Source of the DNA: a virus
Virus record (IMG/VR): IMGVR_UViG_3300006128_000025
Coordinates: 1-37,134 of that record
DNA: 37,134 bases
Strand: one strand, 5' to 3'
Shown: one piece after another, positions 21,254 through 31,066 of the stretch
How positions within the stretch are numbered: position 1 is the first letter of the stretch
How the letters are laid out: each line of letters opens with the position of its first letter
Position numbers and translations under genes: made by a program
Notes under the pieces: model-generated
Told to the model about the DNA's origin: nothing
The model's input: the letters and a program-made list of their open reading frames with translations, nothing else
The model's database searches: none

Positions 21254-21262
21254 ATTATATCA
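21254..21262 (-). promoter_or_regulatory. Extended -10 promoter for the fibre/lysis half
   Basis: TGATATAAT on the minus strand, preceded by TTTAAC and an A-run, a context shared with the 24587 promoter. Confidence 0.6.
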
Positions 21263-21284
21263 TTTTTAAGCGTTAAAGTACACA

Positions 21285-23684
21285 TTAGTTTAAAATCCAA
21301 GCTGTAGGATCTTGAGTTGGTATTAAGAAACCTTTAACTACAAGTTGGTTCATAGTATAGTCACCAGACAATGAATTAGTAGTTATTTCAGCTTCCCAGT
21401 TATTAAGCAGTTTAGTAATACGCACACGTTTTTTATCTGCTAATTGCGTTACTTGTAATGGAGCAGTTGTTACAGCCGAAAAAGCTACAGCACTAAATGC
21501 AAAGCTAGAAAATCCTATGTTATCTGCCGAACTACCAGCGGTATAAGTATAAGAAGCTAATTGACTAAGAGGTGAGTTTTTAGTTGTACCCGAGAACGTT
21601 AAATTTATTTGTCCTTGTGGTGATCCTAATTCCCAGTAAGCATATTGGATGTTAGCAAATTGAATGTGGTCTTGTGATACGTGAACTAAACCTGTTTGCA
21701 AATGAGTTTGAAAAGGTACACCGTTATCTCCATTAAAACTAGAGTTTATTTCAAGTAGATAATTACCAGCCGTAGGATTGCTTGGTACACCTAGTAAGTG
21801 AAGTACACCAGAGTTGTCGGTATATTTAATAAAATGATTTACACCAAAGTTAAACGCAGCCGGGTTCCAATTCTGTTTGGCCGTATCGTATACAAATATT
21901 TGGTTGTTAGTTGTACCGCCATAAGGTACCGACCAAAAGATTTTTTTGTCAAACTCTACTCCAGCTATAGCTTGATTAACACTATAAGTAATAGCTTTAC
22001 AATCAGGCCGAATTACAAGACTTATCTCATTAGTTGCAAGCACGTTAAACAGCGTCTGTACGCTTCCGTTTGAATAAAAGCCCGCAGGTCCAGGTGAGTA
22101 GTAATAAACGTTCTGTAGCGTCTGTACGACGCTTCTAGGGGCTGTTGTACCAAACGATTGCATAGCTTGGACAAGATTAGGTATTGTAACTGGTATATTA
22201 GCTATAAATTGCGTGGTTAATTGACAATGCCATACTGAACCATAGCCTGAAGCTTCTGACAACAAAATAGTAGTCATAGGCGTACCTTTGCCGTCCCTAA
22301 ATTGTCCTACCCAGCGTGGTGTTTCAGTTGAGCCGTATTTAATGTCTGTCCAACCACCACCAACAAAAGGTGAAAAACCTAATGAATAATTAAGTTGTGA
22401 ACCAGCCCAATAAAGTCGGTTAGGGTTAGCAGGGTCACCAATAGCCCATAATCTGTTGTCTGATAATCCTACCCAGCTAAACTTTGGTGCAGCCGTAGTA
22501 TCTGATATAGGAGCAACAATAAAATTGTTTACATTATGATCGCCATAATCCGTATAAGTAGTTGTACCAGTTAATGTTCCACCAATTTGAGGAACAGTAT
22601 CTAAGAAATATGGTACTCCACCAGAATTTTCAGCAAGATATATATTATAACCAATAACGTTAGGATCTGTTGATACGTTCCATGTAAGGTTTATGTATGT
22701 TGAAGAAGAATAAGATGAAGTTGCTGTATTCCACCAATTAGAACGAGCAGGAATTGTGTAAGCAGTTGGAAAAGCTGTTGCTACTGTTTCTCCAGTTTTA
22801 GTTACAGCAGATACATAATAATTAAGTGCATTTTGTGTAGTAGCTGTGTTATGTGTTGTAACACCACTACCAAATCCTAAAGGTACACCACTGGGTGAAT
22901 AGTTAGTTGTTGCAGGAATTGTTGGTGCGGTTACTTGTGAAAAACCTACCCAGCTAAATGGAGAAGTAGTAAGATCTACATATCCAAAATTGTCTACACC
23001 ATTACTAATTAATACTTTGTTTTGAAATTGGAGCAAGTTAGTCCAAATTTGATTTCCAGATTTAACTAATGCATATTGTGCGTGCGTTGCAGCTGTAGTT
23101 CCATTGTACCCACGGGTTACTGTAAGCGTAGTAGTTCCAGCACCAGCTGTAACATACATTTGTTCGTTGTCTATAGTTAATCCGTAACCGTTAGATGATG
23201 GAAGTGATGCAGCAGTTGTAATTGAAATACTTGTAGCTGTTGTTGAAGATATAGCTGTTGCAAGCGTTGTAGTGTATTGGTTAGTTGATACAAAATGATT
23301 TGTACTTCCCGGAGTTGTAGTTGAGTTAGTTACAGTAGTCCATGATCCACCATCTTTTGAATATTTAAGAATACCATTGTCTACTATCATTAAGTAATTA
23401 ACAGCAGCACCAGTGGTTGTGTTAAACGTCGTACAGTCAGTTCCACCTGTTACTGGTCCAGTATAAGCAGCACCATAATTCTTTGATCCCCAACGGGTAG
23501 TCCATACACCGTCTTGCGACATCATCATATTTTTAGCTTGAACTACAGAACCAAGTGGAAGTCGGTCTTCATTTACAAATGAAATAACACCCGGTCGCCA
23601 GCTAATAGGATTACCTTGACCACCAATAACTTGCTCATAACGTTTGATGTTACTTTGTTTAATTTTAGTTGTTTTACTGGGCAT
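21285..23684 (-). CDS. Tail hub/tube protein (P22 gp10-like beta-propeller type), 799 aa
   Basis: N-terminal WRPGVISFVNEDRLPLGSVV and AKNMMMSQDGVWTTRWGSK fit the start of podovirus tail-accessory proteins that plug onto the adaptor. The body has regular beta-blade segments, an insert near residue 165-195 (TSISITTAASLPSSNGYG; TVTRGYNGTTAATHA) and an FN3-like element near 340 (VIGYNIYLAENSGGVPYFLD). It lies next to the adaptor gene, as tail-hub genes do. Family assignment is from pattern and place, not from a search. Confidence 0.6.
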   Translation of the reverse strand: MPSKTTKIKQSNIKRYEQVIGGQGNPISWRPGVISFVNEDRLPLGSVVQAKNMMMSQDGVWTTRWGSKNYGAAYTGPVTGGTDCTTFNTTTGAAVNYLMIVDNGILKYSKDGGSWTTVTNSTTTPGSTNHFVSTNQYTTTLATAISSTTATSISITTAASLPSSNGYGLTIDNEQMYVTAGAGTTTLTVTRGYNGTTAATHAQYALVKSGNQIWTNLLQFQNKVLISNGVDNFGYVDLTTSPFSWVGFSQVTAPTIPATTNYSPSGVPLGFGSGVTTHNTATTQNALNYYVSAVTKTGETVATAFPTAYTIPARSNWWNTATSSYSSSTYINLTWNVSTDPNVIGYNIYLAENSGGVPYFLDTVPQIGGTLTGTTTYTDYGDHNVNNFIVAPISDTTAAPKFSWVGLSDNRLWAIGDPANPNRLYWAGSQLNYSLGFSPFVGGGWTDIKYGSTETPRWVGQFRDGKGTPMTTILLSEASGYGSVWHCQLTTQFIANIPVTIPNLVQAMQSFGTTAPRSVVQTLQNVYYYSPGPAGFYSNGSVQTLFNVLATNEISLVIRPDCKAITYSVNQAIAGVEFDKKIFWSVPYGGTTNNQIFVYDTAKQNWNPAAFNFGVNHFIKYTDNSGVLHLLGVPSNPTAGNYLLEINSSFNGDNGVPFQTHLQTGLVHVSQDHIQFANIQYAYWELGSPQGQINLTFSGTTKNSPLSQLASYTYTAGSSADNIGFSSFAFSAVAFSAVTTAPLQVTQLADKKRVRITKLLNNWEAEITTNSLSGDYTMNQLVVKGFLIPTQDPTAWILN

Positions 23685-23692
23685 TTATCCTC

Positions 23693-24514
23693 CTACGCGT
23701 AACCGGTACCATTGTTGGTCCAGAATCCGCTATTCATTCTATTAGGTAGGTAAGTACTGTAACCAATAAGAGCATCAACATCTTTAACATAGTCATCTTG
23801 GAAGTTAGCACTCATCTCTTGTGCCATACGCATGTTGAGAAGTGAGTAGTTAGCCTTGTCTTCCATAATCTGGTAAAGGGTAGTATTAAAGTTATTAGCA
23901 GATACCTGTGCAGATACTTTGTAAATAATAAAGTTAGGGTCGCTCATTTCAGGAGTGTCGTTTGGATTTTGAAGAGCACCTGAACTTGTTACGTCAGGAA
24001 TGTTAGCAAACTTGTAATAACGAAAAGAGATTGTAGCACCTATTTCAGCAGAACCAGCTTGTGGCCACCAGCCCATTATTAAGTTATAACCTGATACCGG
24101 GTTACCACTAATATAAAACTCTGGAAGTGAGTTACGTGGGTTAAGAGCCATTTCATTAAGTTTTTTAAGTCTAAATGCACGTACGTTTGGTGCAGAATTA
24201 GTTGAAGATGGATACGTTATGTTTATTGTACCGTCAAACATAAATTTAAAGTCACCTGGAAGCGGTATTGTTATCGGAGTAGTAGTAGTGGAAGGTGTAG
24301 CTGTAATAGTGTAATAAGCAGGCTGATATACCCATAACTCATCCCATAATACACCACGTTCGTTTTCCCATGTAGGAATAGCAAGAGAACGAATCATACC
24401 AACGTATATATTGTATTCTTGTGAACCTACTACTGGTGCCGTAGGATCATTAAGTGTCTGTAACTGAATGGCATTGATGATGTTTTGGTAACTCATCGGA
24501 CTCGTATTTGCCAT
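23693..24514 (-). CDS. Head-tail adaptor (SU10/P22 gp4-like), 273 aa
   Basis: N-terminal SPMSYQNIINAIQLQTLND and MIRSLAIPTWENERGVLWDE are helices typical of adaptors that dock on the portal ring. A beta insert (TITATPSTTTTPITIPLPGDF), a strand-rich middle and a C-terminal helical stretch follow (NYSLLNMRMAQEMSANFQDD). Preceded by its own promoter-hairpin cassette. Lies directly before the tail hub gene. Confidence 0.6.
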   Translation of the reverse strand: MANTSPMSYQNIINAIQLQTLNDPTAPVVGSQEYNIYVGMIRSLAIPTWENERGVLWDELWVYQPAYYTITATPSTTTTPITIPLPGDFKFMFDGTINITYPSSTNSAPNVRAFRLKKLNEMALNPRNSLPEFYISGNPVSGYNLIMGWWPQAGSAEIGATISFRYYKFANIPDVTSSGALQNPNDTPEMSDPNFIIYKVSAQVSANNFNTTLYQIMEDKANYSLLNMRMAQEMSANFQDDYVKDVDALIGYSTYLPNRMNSGFWTNNGTGYA

Positions 24515-24531
24515 GTATTTCCTTTCTTAAT

Positions 24532-24557
24532 AAAAAAAACACTCCAACAAGGGAGTG
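24532..24557 (-). terminator. Strong terminator-like hairpin before the adaptor gene
   Basis: On the minus strand CACTCC (24552-24557 complement) and GGAGTG (24540-24545 complement) form a 6-bp stem followed by eight T. A smaller hairpin GCTC...GAGC (24563-24576) precedes it. It lies between the promoter at 24587-24595 and the adaptor ATG at 24514. Confidence 0.75.
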
Positions 24558-24586
24558 CTTCAGCTCTGCTGTGAGCAATCAACTGT

Positions 24587-24595
24587 ATTATAACA
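24587..24595 (-). promoter_or_regulatory. Extended -10 promoter for the adaptor gene
   Basis: TGTTATAAT on the minus strand, with TTTTAACTG and an A-run upstream as at 21254. Confidence 0.6.
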
Positions 24596-24612
24596 TTTTT
24601 ACAGTTAAAATC

Positions 24613-27600
24613 CTACCCTTTTATTTTAATAGAACGTTGTTTAGCAAGACGTACAGGCCGTGATTTAGGTGCTTTTTTTAAACGAACTTTAATGCTTTTA
24701 GCTTTTTTAGCTCGATAAACAATAGGTTTAATTCTACGTGTACCACTTCCCGGTACTGTAGTGCCAGAAGGAAATCCACCATTTTGCATAATTTGATATA
24801 CACCCGTTGATGCATCTTTACCAATATCATAACGACCCAAATTAGATACATCTTTTAAGAATGTTTGTCCTTGCTTAGATTCTGCATTTACATTTTGACC
24901 AATTGTTTGATTAGGAAATTGTGGATTAACGTATTTAAATTGTGAACCAAGGTTAGTTACTTCCCATAGATTAACATCAGTAAGATATTGCCGTAATTTT
25001 GCATTGTTATTAATTAAATTAGCTCTGGCAGCTTTAGATGCTGTATCTGCACCTTGAGGCATTGAATCTAATATTTTTTGTATTTCTGAACTAGCTTGCG
25101 GATAACCTTGTAATTGTGGTTGACCACGTTGTTTTGCAACAGCAGCAGAATGTACGGCTAATTGATCAAATACTGTGTTAAGAACAGCTTTATTAGCTTT
25201 AAAATAATTTGCAGCTTCTACTGGGTCTGATTGTGCTAATTGTTGGTAATTAGTTACAATTTGTTGGCTAGCTTGAGATATATTTAATTGATCAACTGGG
25301 TCAGGTGTTGATGGATGTTTTGTCCAATAATCATCAATAGCATTTTGTGTCCATCCTAAATTTTGTAAATAATTAGTAACATTAGCTTGATAGTTTTGTG
25401 AATATTTACCTAAATCAGCTTGATAAGCAGCAAGCCACCCATTAGCACCACCATTTGCTTGCATTAAAAGAGCTTTAGCAGCTGGGTCTTGATTTAATCT
25501 ATATTCAATTGCTACTAATGCTTTATCAGCGTTTTGATTACCAGCAAAATCTGTACCTGTACCTTCAAGTTTGTATAAAGGGTTTGTAGGATAATTAGGA
25601 GTAGATGTTGCTAATTCTTTATCAGCGTAAAATATTGCACCAAGCTTAGGTGATGTACCACTTGTATCAAGTTCCGTTTCATATTTTTTATCACCTGAAT
25701 ATGCATCAAATGGAGTTGCAATTTTATTACCATATATATCTGTAAGATTAGTTGGATGTAGATAATTAAATTCATTTAGTAAAGCTTGTGCAGCATTTTT
25801 GTCTGTGCCTTCTTGTCCGGGATATTGACCATTTAATAGTTTGTTTTTTACATTTTGATTATTTTGTGCAATAGCAGCATTTTGTTGTGCTTGTGGATCA
25901 TTAGGATCTACTTTAAGCCGTAAACCAAGTTGTTGTTCAAATGATTGTGCAATTGACGGGTTATTAATATTATTATTTACATTTAAGAAACCTTGTGCCG
26001 CCATTGGTATAAATGAATTTTCAGCAGCATATTTAGCTCTATCTACAAAACTTTGACCCGGTTGTTGGATAGTTTGGTTATTATAGTTTTTATTTGTAAT
26101 TAATTGATTAGCAAAGTTTATTATTGGAGCTGTACGACTAGCAAGAAATTGACTAGGATTTTTAATTAAATTAAATACTAAAGTTAATGGATCGGCCGGT
26201 AAATCAAATTGTTGTTTTTCACCCTTTTGATTTTTACCTGAAATTTTAATATTAGGACTTGTATCTTTACCAGTTAAACCTACTTCTTGTTGTAGTTCAT
26301 CTTTAGTAGGTTTGCGACCTAATATAATTGTGGTAATTGTAACTGCCAGTGCAGCTTCTAATGCTCTTTTACCTATTACAAAACCACGAGCCGCACCACC
26401 AGGAGTAAATTTACTAATTAATGGTCCTTTTCCACCACCACCACCGCCACCACCAGCACCACCACCGCCTCCACCACCGTCACCACCATCTCTTCCAAGT
26501 CCACGTGCAAATTTTGGTAATTCACGACCAGCAATATTACGTGGGAAAAACGCATCTCTAAATAATGTAAGGTTTGCTCTAAGGTAATTAGGTGCAAGAG
26601 AAAAAATACTTATTATTCTTTGTATATCTTTATTAAAACCTTGTATTATAGGGTTAATACGGCCTGCTGCAGCTGCGTTATAAACTTTTCCGAGTTCTAT
26701 ACCGTCTTTACTATAAGGATTGATTACATGGATTTTATTGTCTAATGCTGCATCTGCCATTTTAAGTAGCATTGAAGTTTCATAACGTTCAAGTGTAGTA
26801 TTATATTTAATAACTATACCCATAGCTCGCATTTGGTCTAATTTACCTGATTGCCTATATTCATCTAAATGGTTAAAAAATCCTTCTTTGGTTTCTATAA
26901 TTGATTTAAGTCCACTAAGTATTTCTTTTTGTCCTTGTATAGCATGACCTGTAATAGCATTTAAGCCTTCTACTCCATACCCAAGGTTAAAATAGTGATA
27001 CGGACTTAATAACCATTCAACACCTTTAGCTATATTGCCAGCTTTTTCTACGCTTTTTATTGCTATAGCACCAACACCTTTAATTGGTATTCTTGATTCT
27101 TTAAAATAATTTAAAAATGGTTTTATATCATCAGATACAAAAAATTTGTTCTTATTTAATTGTGTAAAATCTTTTCCATTTATTGTGGCATAAGGATCTA
27201 ACGATACATGTTCAGGGACATGAGCTTGTAAAGATTCACGCAAAAGATTAGATTGCATTTGAATACTATTATTTTTTAAGTTTAATTTAAGATCTTCAAT
27301 AACATCTTTATTTAGTGGTTTTAAAATACCACCGCTTTTTTCGTAAGCATCTGTGTAATCATTGTATTTACGTTGATACATTCTGCTAGTCCATCTATCA
27401 AATCCGGGTTCTACTTTGTCGGGTGAATAACCAACTTTACCATTGCTTAATTCAAATCTATCTTTTTGTGGTACACCTAATTTATCTAATTGTTCTTTAT
27501 CAGCTTGAAAATATAACGGTGCAGTATTGCCATCATTACGTTTTAATTCCATTCGACCAGAAATACGTTTAACAGCTAAGTTATGATCCATGTAATCAAT

Positions 27601-29631
27601 AATGTCGTTTTTAAGCTCATCAAATAATTCTGGATCATCTAATTTACCTTTAGGTATTAAATTACCATTAACGGCGTCGGATAATAATTCTCTATCGTTT
27701 TTAGATAATTTTTTAGCTTTATTTTCTATTGCGTTAAGTAAATCTTCTAAATCATTGTAATGACCGACAGCTTCGGCAATAGCAGTTTTAGTTCTATATT
27801 CTAATGGTTGTTCATAATCAGCGTGCCATTGAGGCTGGTACTTTGTTTGTTGTGCCGGATCATTTACATCAGGCCGTCTATTTTCTTGTGATACATCAGA
27901 TATAATTTTTTTAACTGGTTCTTCAGTAGGTAAATTATCTTCAATAACTGCATTTTTAATTGTAGCTTCATAGTCTTTGCGAATATCATAAGCATCTAAT
28001 TCTTCTTTAGGTATTTCAGGATTTTTATTTTCAAAATCGTTACGAGCTTGACTTTCATAAGTTGTGTCAGATTTTAATTTTCCAGTTTCAAGTTCTTTTA
28101 ATTCTTTGGCACGTAATTCAATCATTTTGTCAATATTGCGGTTAGCAGCTATTATTGATGATAAACGTTCCATTGCTTTTGATTGTTCATGTCGTTTTAA
28201 TGCAGTTTCTTGTTCTAGATTAGGTTGAGTTCTATAACTTACATTTGAATCAGGACGTTTTGTATATTCCTGTTGCATTTCGCCATTATAATCAGTTGGC
28301 TTTATATCTGTTCCATTATCTTTAAGGTTTTGCAAATCCGTCATGCGTTTTTCATTATTAAGCATATCTGGATGATCTTCAGGTAAACCTTGATCCATCA
28401 TACGTGCTCTATTAATAGTTGTACGTTCTAATTCATTATCAATATTAGGTGTTTCTATTCGTGGGACTGGGGTGTCAGTTTGATTGTAGATATCGGTATC
28501 ATTTTCTTTGGCATTTTTTAATAACGTTTTTATATCACTAAGTGCTGTTGCTTGTGCTACTGTTCTTTTATTTAAAGGTATAGAAGATAATTCATTATGT
28601 TCATCAATTAAATCAAACATTTGTTTTTCGCTTAAATTGACGTTATTGCCTTTAAAATCTGTCGAAATATATCCAGAAGATGAAGGCTTTTCTAGAGGTT
28701 GTGTTTGTTCTAATTCACCTAAACGGTCATCAATTTTTTGAATATGTTGAGCTGTTTGAGATAAATTATCAATTCTATTTGGGTCATCAACTGCTAGTTT
28801 AAGTGCGTCATGATTATTTTTTTCAATATTAAGTTTATTTAATTCATCAGCAGATTGTTTAATAGGAATATCATTATTTGCTATTTTATCAAATGTATTA
28901 TTTTTAATTGAATTTTCAATATTAGATGTAGTAGGAGCTGGTACAATTTTTTTTGCTACATTTGCTGCTTCTTCAGCTGCGGATTGTTTAGCTATATCAC
29001 CAACACCACCACCTGTAGAACCCAAAGCTATATTTGTTGAATATGCGGCAAGTTTTTGTAATCCTTCTTTACTAATAATTAATTTACCTTGCGAATTACG
29101 TGTAACATCATTTCCAGTTGGCATTTGGGCACCACCACCGAAATTTTGTATACCTTTTATTATTTCAATTCTGGCATTGGTTGCGGCTTGTTTATTATTT
29201 GTTAAATTAGCAGTTGCAAGTTTAATATCACCAGTTACAATGTTATGCGTAACACCTTCGTAAAGATTTTTTACTGAATTAACAACAGTATCAGAAACAT
29301 TTTTTCCATAAGAAACTATATCTTTACCTATTCTATTAAGACCCCAACCCTGAGGTTGAGCTGGTTGAGGTTGTTGTGTGTCTTGTGATGGTGTAGGTAT
29401 AGATATTGATGAAGGTGCTTGAGCAGGAGCAATACTAAGATTTTGTTGAGGTAATGGAGCAACACTTATATCGCTAGGTGGTATAGGTATTGGTTTTAGA
29501 GTAGCAGTTGATGGTGGAGCTAAACTAATAGTTTGTTGTGCAGGTTGAGCAATACTAATAGGCGTTTGTGGCACATTAGGAATAACACTAATAGATTGTG
29601 GGGTTTCATCTTTAACCTTTAATGGACCCAT
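24613..29631 (-). CDS. Giant internal-virion/polyvalent-type protein, 1672 aa
   Basis: Largest gene. Residues 1-95 are Pro/Gln/Ser/Ile-rich and disordered. About 95-900 is mostly charged helix with many Asn/Asp/Glu/Lys. A more hydrophobic region follows (WLLSPYHYFNLGYGVEGLNA; FSLAPNYLRANLTLFRDAFF, about 880-1040), then a glycine linker near 1050-1070, and a likely membrane helix ALEAALAVTITTIILG near 1095. About 1130-1620 is Asn/Gln-rich helix. The last 45 residues are strongly basic. Large helical proteins beside an adaptor are commonly ejected with DNA and span the envelope. No catalytic motif seen. Function is inference. Confidence 0.6.
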   Translation of the reverse strand: MGPLKVKDETPQSISVIPNVPQTPISIAQPAQQTISLAPPSTATLKPIPIPPSDISVAPLPQQNLSIAPAQAPSSISIPTPSQDTQQPQPAQPQGWGLNRIGKDIVSYGKNVSDTVVNSVKNLYEGVTHNIVTGDIKLATANLTNNKQAATNARIEIIKGIQNFGGGAQMPTGNDVTRNSQGKLIISKEGLQKLAAYSTNIALGSTGGGVGDIAKQSAAEEAANVAKKIVPAPTTSNIENSIKNNTFDKIANNDIPIKQSADELNKLNIEKNNHDALKLAVDDPNRIDNLSQTAQHIQKIDDRLGELEQTQPLEKPSSSGYISTDFKGNNVNLSEKQMFDLIDEHNELSSIPLNKRTVAQATALSDIKTLLKNAKENDTDIYNQTDTPVPRIETPNIDNELERTTINRARMMDQGLPEDHPDMLNNEKRMTDLQNLKDNGTDIKPTDYNGEMQQEYTKRPDSNVSYRTQPNLEQETALKRHEQSKAMERLSSIIAANRNIDKMIELRAKELKELETGKLKSDTTYESQARNDFENKNPEIPKEELDAYDIRKDYEATIKNAVIEDNLPTEEPVKKIISDVSQENRRPDVNDPAQQTKYQPQWHADYEQPLEYRTKTAIAEAVGHYNDLEDLLNAIENKAKKLSKNDRELLSDAVNGNLIPKGKLDDPELFDELKNDIIDYMDHNLAVKRISGRMELKRNDGNTAPLYFQADKEQLDKLGVPQKDRFELSNGKVGYSPDKVEPGFDRWTSRMYQRKYNDYTDAYEKSGGILKPLNKDVIEDLKLNLKNNSIQMQSNLLRESLQAHVPEHVSLDPYATINGKDFTQLNKNKFFVSDDIKPFLNYFKESRIPIKGVGAIAIKSVEKAGNIAKGVEWLLSPYHYFNLGYGVEGLNAITGHAIQGQKEILSGLKSIIETKEGFFNHLDEYRQSGKLDQMRAMGIVIKYNTTLERYETSMLLKMADAALDNKIHVINPYSKDGIELGKVYNAAAAGRINPIIQGFNKDIQRIISIFSLAPNYLRANLTLFRDAFFPRNIAGRELPKFARGLGRDGGDGGGGGGGAGGGGGGGGKGPLISKFTPGGAARGFVIGKRALEAALAVTITTIILGRKPTKDELQQEVGLTGKDTSPNIKISGKNQKGEKQQFDLPADPLTLVFNLIKNPSQFLASRTAPIINFANQLITNKNYNNQTIQQPGQSFVDRAKYAAENSFIPMAAQGFLNVNNNINNPSIAQSFEQQLGLRLKVDPNDPQAQQNAAIAQNNQNVKNKLLNGQYPGQEGTDKNAAQALLNEFNYLHPTNLTDIYGNKIATPFDAYSGDKKYETELDTSGTSPKLGAIFYADKELATSTPNYPTNPLYKLEGTGTDFAGNQNADKALVAIEYRLNQDPAAKALLMQANGGANGWLAAYQADLGKYSQNYQANVTNYLQNLGWTQNAIDDYWTKHPSTPDPVDQLNISQASQQIVTNYQQLAQSDPVEAANYFKANKAVLNTVFDQLAVHSAAVAKQRGQPQLQGYPQASSEIQKILDSMPQGADTASKAARANLINNNAKLRQYLTDVNLWEVTNLGSQFKYVNPQFPNQTIGQNVNAESKQGQTFLKDVSNLGRYDIGKDASTGVYQIMQNGGFPSGTTVPGSGTRRIKPIVYRAKKAKSIKVRLKKAPKSRPVRLAKQRSIKIKG
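26420..26490 (-). repeat. GGN trinucleotide tract coding a glycine linker
   Basis: Plus strand shows CCA/CCG/CCT repeats, coding about 18 glycines broken by one Ala and two Asp in the 1672-aa protein. GC content here is far above its surroundings; a likely slippage site. Confidence 0.8.
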
Positions 29632-29640
29632 TTAATTCTC

Positions 29641-30702
29641 CTAACGGTTTAGTATTTGTGATAGACCTTGAGTACTACCTTGTAAATTTGGTGAAGGTAA
29701 TGGAAGAGTAGCCCCGGGTGTTGTAGGTGCTGTAGCCATTGGAGCGTTTGCAGTTACTTGATTACCTGAATTAATTGAATTTGTATAAGCTGTTGTAGCA
29801 GCGTTTACATTGTCGTTCAAACTTTGTAAATCAGCTAATGTAGTAGCATCTAATGCTTGTTTAGTGTAATAAATTTGATCTCGTGCTTGAGAACCTACTG
29901 CTGTTGAAAGTTGATTTTGAAGATTTATTATGTTATTTTGGTATGTTTGTGTAATATTATCTAATGTTTGTTTTTTCTGTGTTCCAATAACCTGTTGTAC
30001 ATCTACACCATTTTTAAGGTCGGCATCAATTTGAGCTTGTAAATTTTGATTGTTTACTGCTGTATTAAGATTAATTGAAGATTGTTCTTTAGCTTGTTCT
30101 TTGCCATAGGCATATTCACCCATTTGTACAGCACTTGAACTACCAGCTCCCGTGTTACCTAATGCATTTTGAAAACCTTGATTTTGACCTCTAATTGAAT
30201 CAGCAAGTTGTGCAAGTGAAAGTTGTTTTAAAGCGGTATTGCCTGCTTGTTGTTGTCCTAAAACATTTACTTGACCTTGTGTTGTATCTGCACTTTGTTG
30301 AGATAATGCACTATAATAAGCGTTTGTATCACCTACGTTTTGTGCATAATTTGCTGGACCTGAAACCATTAATTGATTAATGTAATTTTTAATTGGGTTA
30401 GAATAGGTAGTTTTAATAGCTTCCGATAATTGAGCTGTTGCTAAAGGGTCTAAACCTGTTGATGTACCGCTTGTAACTGCTGTATTAATATTTCCTGCGT
30501 TTGGATTGTTATTGGGATCTGTAGCCGTGTTTTGTCCCGGAGGAGTTAGTTGAACATCTGTTGCATTTGAACCTTGTATTAACCCTGCTGGATAATTAGT
30601 TACACCAAGTGTATTGCCTTGTAATGCGTTACTCATTCCTGCACCTGCTTGTGGATTGCTTGCACCATATTGTGGATTGCCTGCACCTCCTTGTAAATCC
30701 AT
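29641..30702 (-). CDS. Gln/Asn-rich helical internal-type protein, 353 aa
   Basis: Residues 1-85 are low-complexity (Gly/Asn/Pro/Gln). About 85-320 is long amphipathic helix rich in Gln/Ala/Asn (DPLATAQLSEAIKTTYSNP; LKQLSLAQLADSIRGQNQG; ITQTYQNNIINLQNQL). The end is Pro/Thr-rich. The composition matches ejected core proteins of podoviruses. Gene order, before the 1672-aa protein, supports an internal-core role. Preceded by a promoter-attenuator cassette. Confidence 0.55.
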   Translation of the reverse strand: MDLQGGAGNPQYGASNPQAGAGMSNALQGNTLGVTNYPAGLIQGSNATDVQLTPPGQNTATDPNNNPNAGNINTAVTSGTSTGLDPLATAQLSEAIKTTYSNPIKNYINQLMVSGPANYAQNVGDTNAYYSALSQQSADTTQGQVNVLGQQQAGNTALKQLSLAQLADSIRGQNQGFQNALGNTGAGSSSAVQMGEYAYGKEQAKEQSSINLNTAVNNQNLQAQIDADLKNGVDVQQVIGTQKKQTLDNITQTYQNNIINLQNQLSTAVGSQARDQIYYTKQALDATTLADLQSLNDNVNAATTAYTNSINSGNQVTANAPMATAPTTPGATLPLPSPNLQGSTQGLSQILNR

Positions 30703-30717
30703 AAAAATCTCCTATTT

Positions 30718-30764
30718 AAAAAAGAGTCATACCTAAAAGAAGGCACAACTCTTTGATTTCAAAG
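30718..30764 (-). terminator. Terminator with overlapping alternative hairpin before the 353-aa gene
   Basis: On the minus strand the 7-bp stem AAAGAGT/ACTCTTT (30748-30754 with 30721-30727), with inner CCT/AGG pairing, is followed by a T-run. A second perfect hairpin, CTTTGA/TCAAAG (30751-30764), shares bases with its 5' arm, so the two are mutually exclusive, as in attenuators. Confidence 0.6.
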
Positions 30765-30779
30765 TCATTGATTACATAC

Positions 30780-30788
30780 ATTATATCA
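30780..30788 (-). promoter_or_regulatory. Extended -10 promoter for the 353-aa gene
   Basis: TGATATAAT on the minus strand, downstream of the 86-aa gene's stop. Confidence 0.6.
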
Positions 30789-30804
30789 GAAAAGAAGCTT
30801 TATA

Positions 30805-31065
30805 TCAACTAAACTTCCAGTCCCTATCAACTTTTTGAGCAATTTCACCTAGTTTTTCTATTTTATCTTTATCACCATTAATAACAGCAGCTTTCATTTG
30901 TTCTCGTAGCTTTTGAATAGCCGGTGAACGTTGCTGTAAATTAATAGCGTAAATAATATCGTTTGCACGACGTTTTTCTAATTCAGATGTATTAGGATCA
31001 GAAAGTTTTTTTTGCATTTTTAAATAATCAGCTTGTCGAGAAGCATCTAACTTACGTGGATCCAT
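30805..31065 (-). CDS. Hypothetical head-region protein, 86 aa
   Basis: The MDPRKL start at 31065 (after TAAT of the previous gene, with AAGGA upstream) is preferred to 31083. Entirely helical and basic (YLKMQKKLSDPNTSELEKRR; IQKLREQMKAAV). Perhaps a head-completion or chaperone protein. No family recognised. Confidence 0.6.
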   Translation of the reverse strand: MDPRKLDASRQADYLKMQKKLSDPNTSELEKRRANDIIYAINLQQRSPAIQKLREQMKAAVINGDKDKIEKLGEIAQKVDRDWKFS

Positions 31066-31066
31066 A

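Noticed and set aside
26312-26587. Plus-strand frame with a poly-proline tract
   Set aside because: Antisense image of the glycine linker in the 1672-aa gene; no other support.
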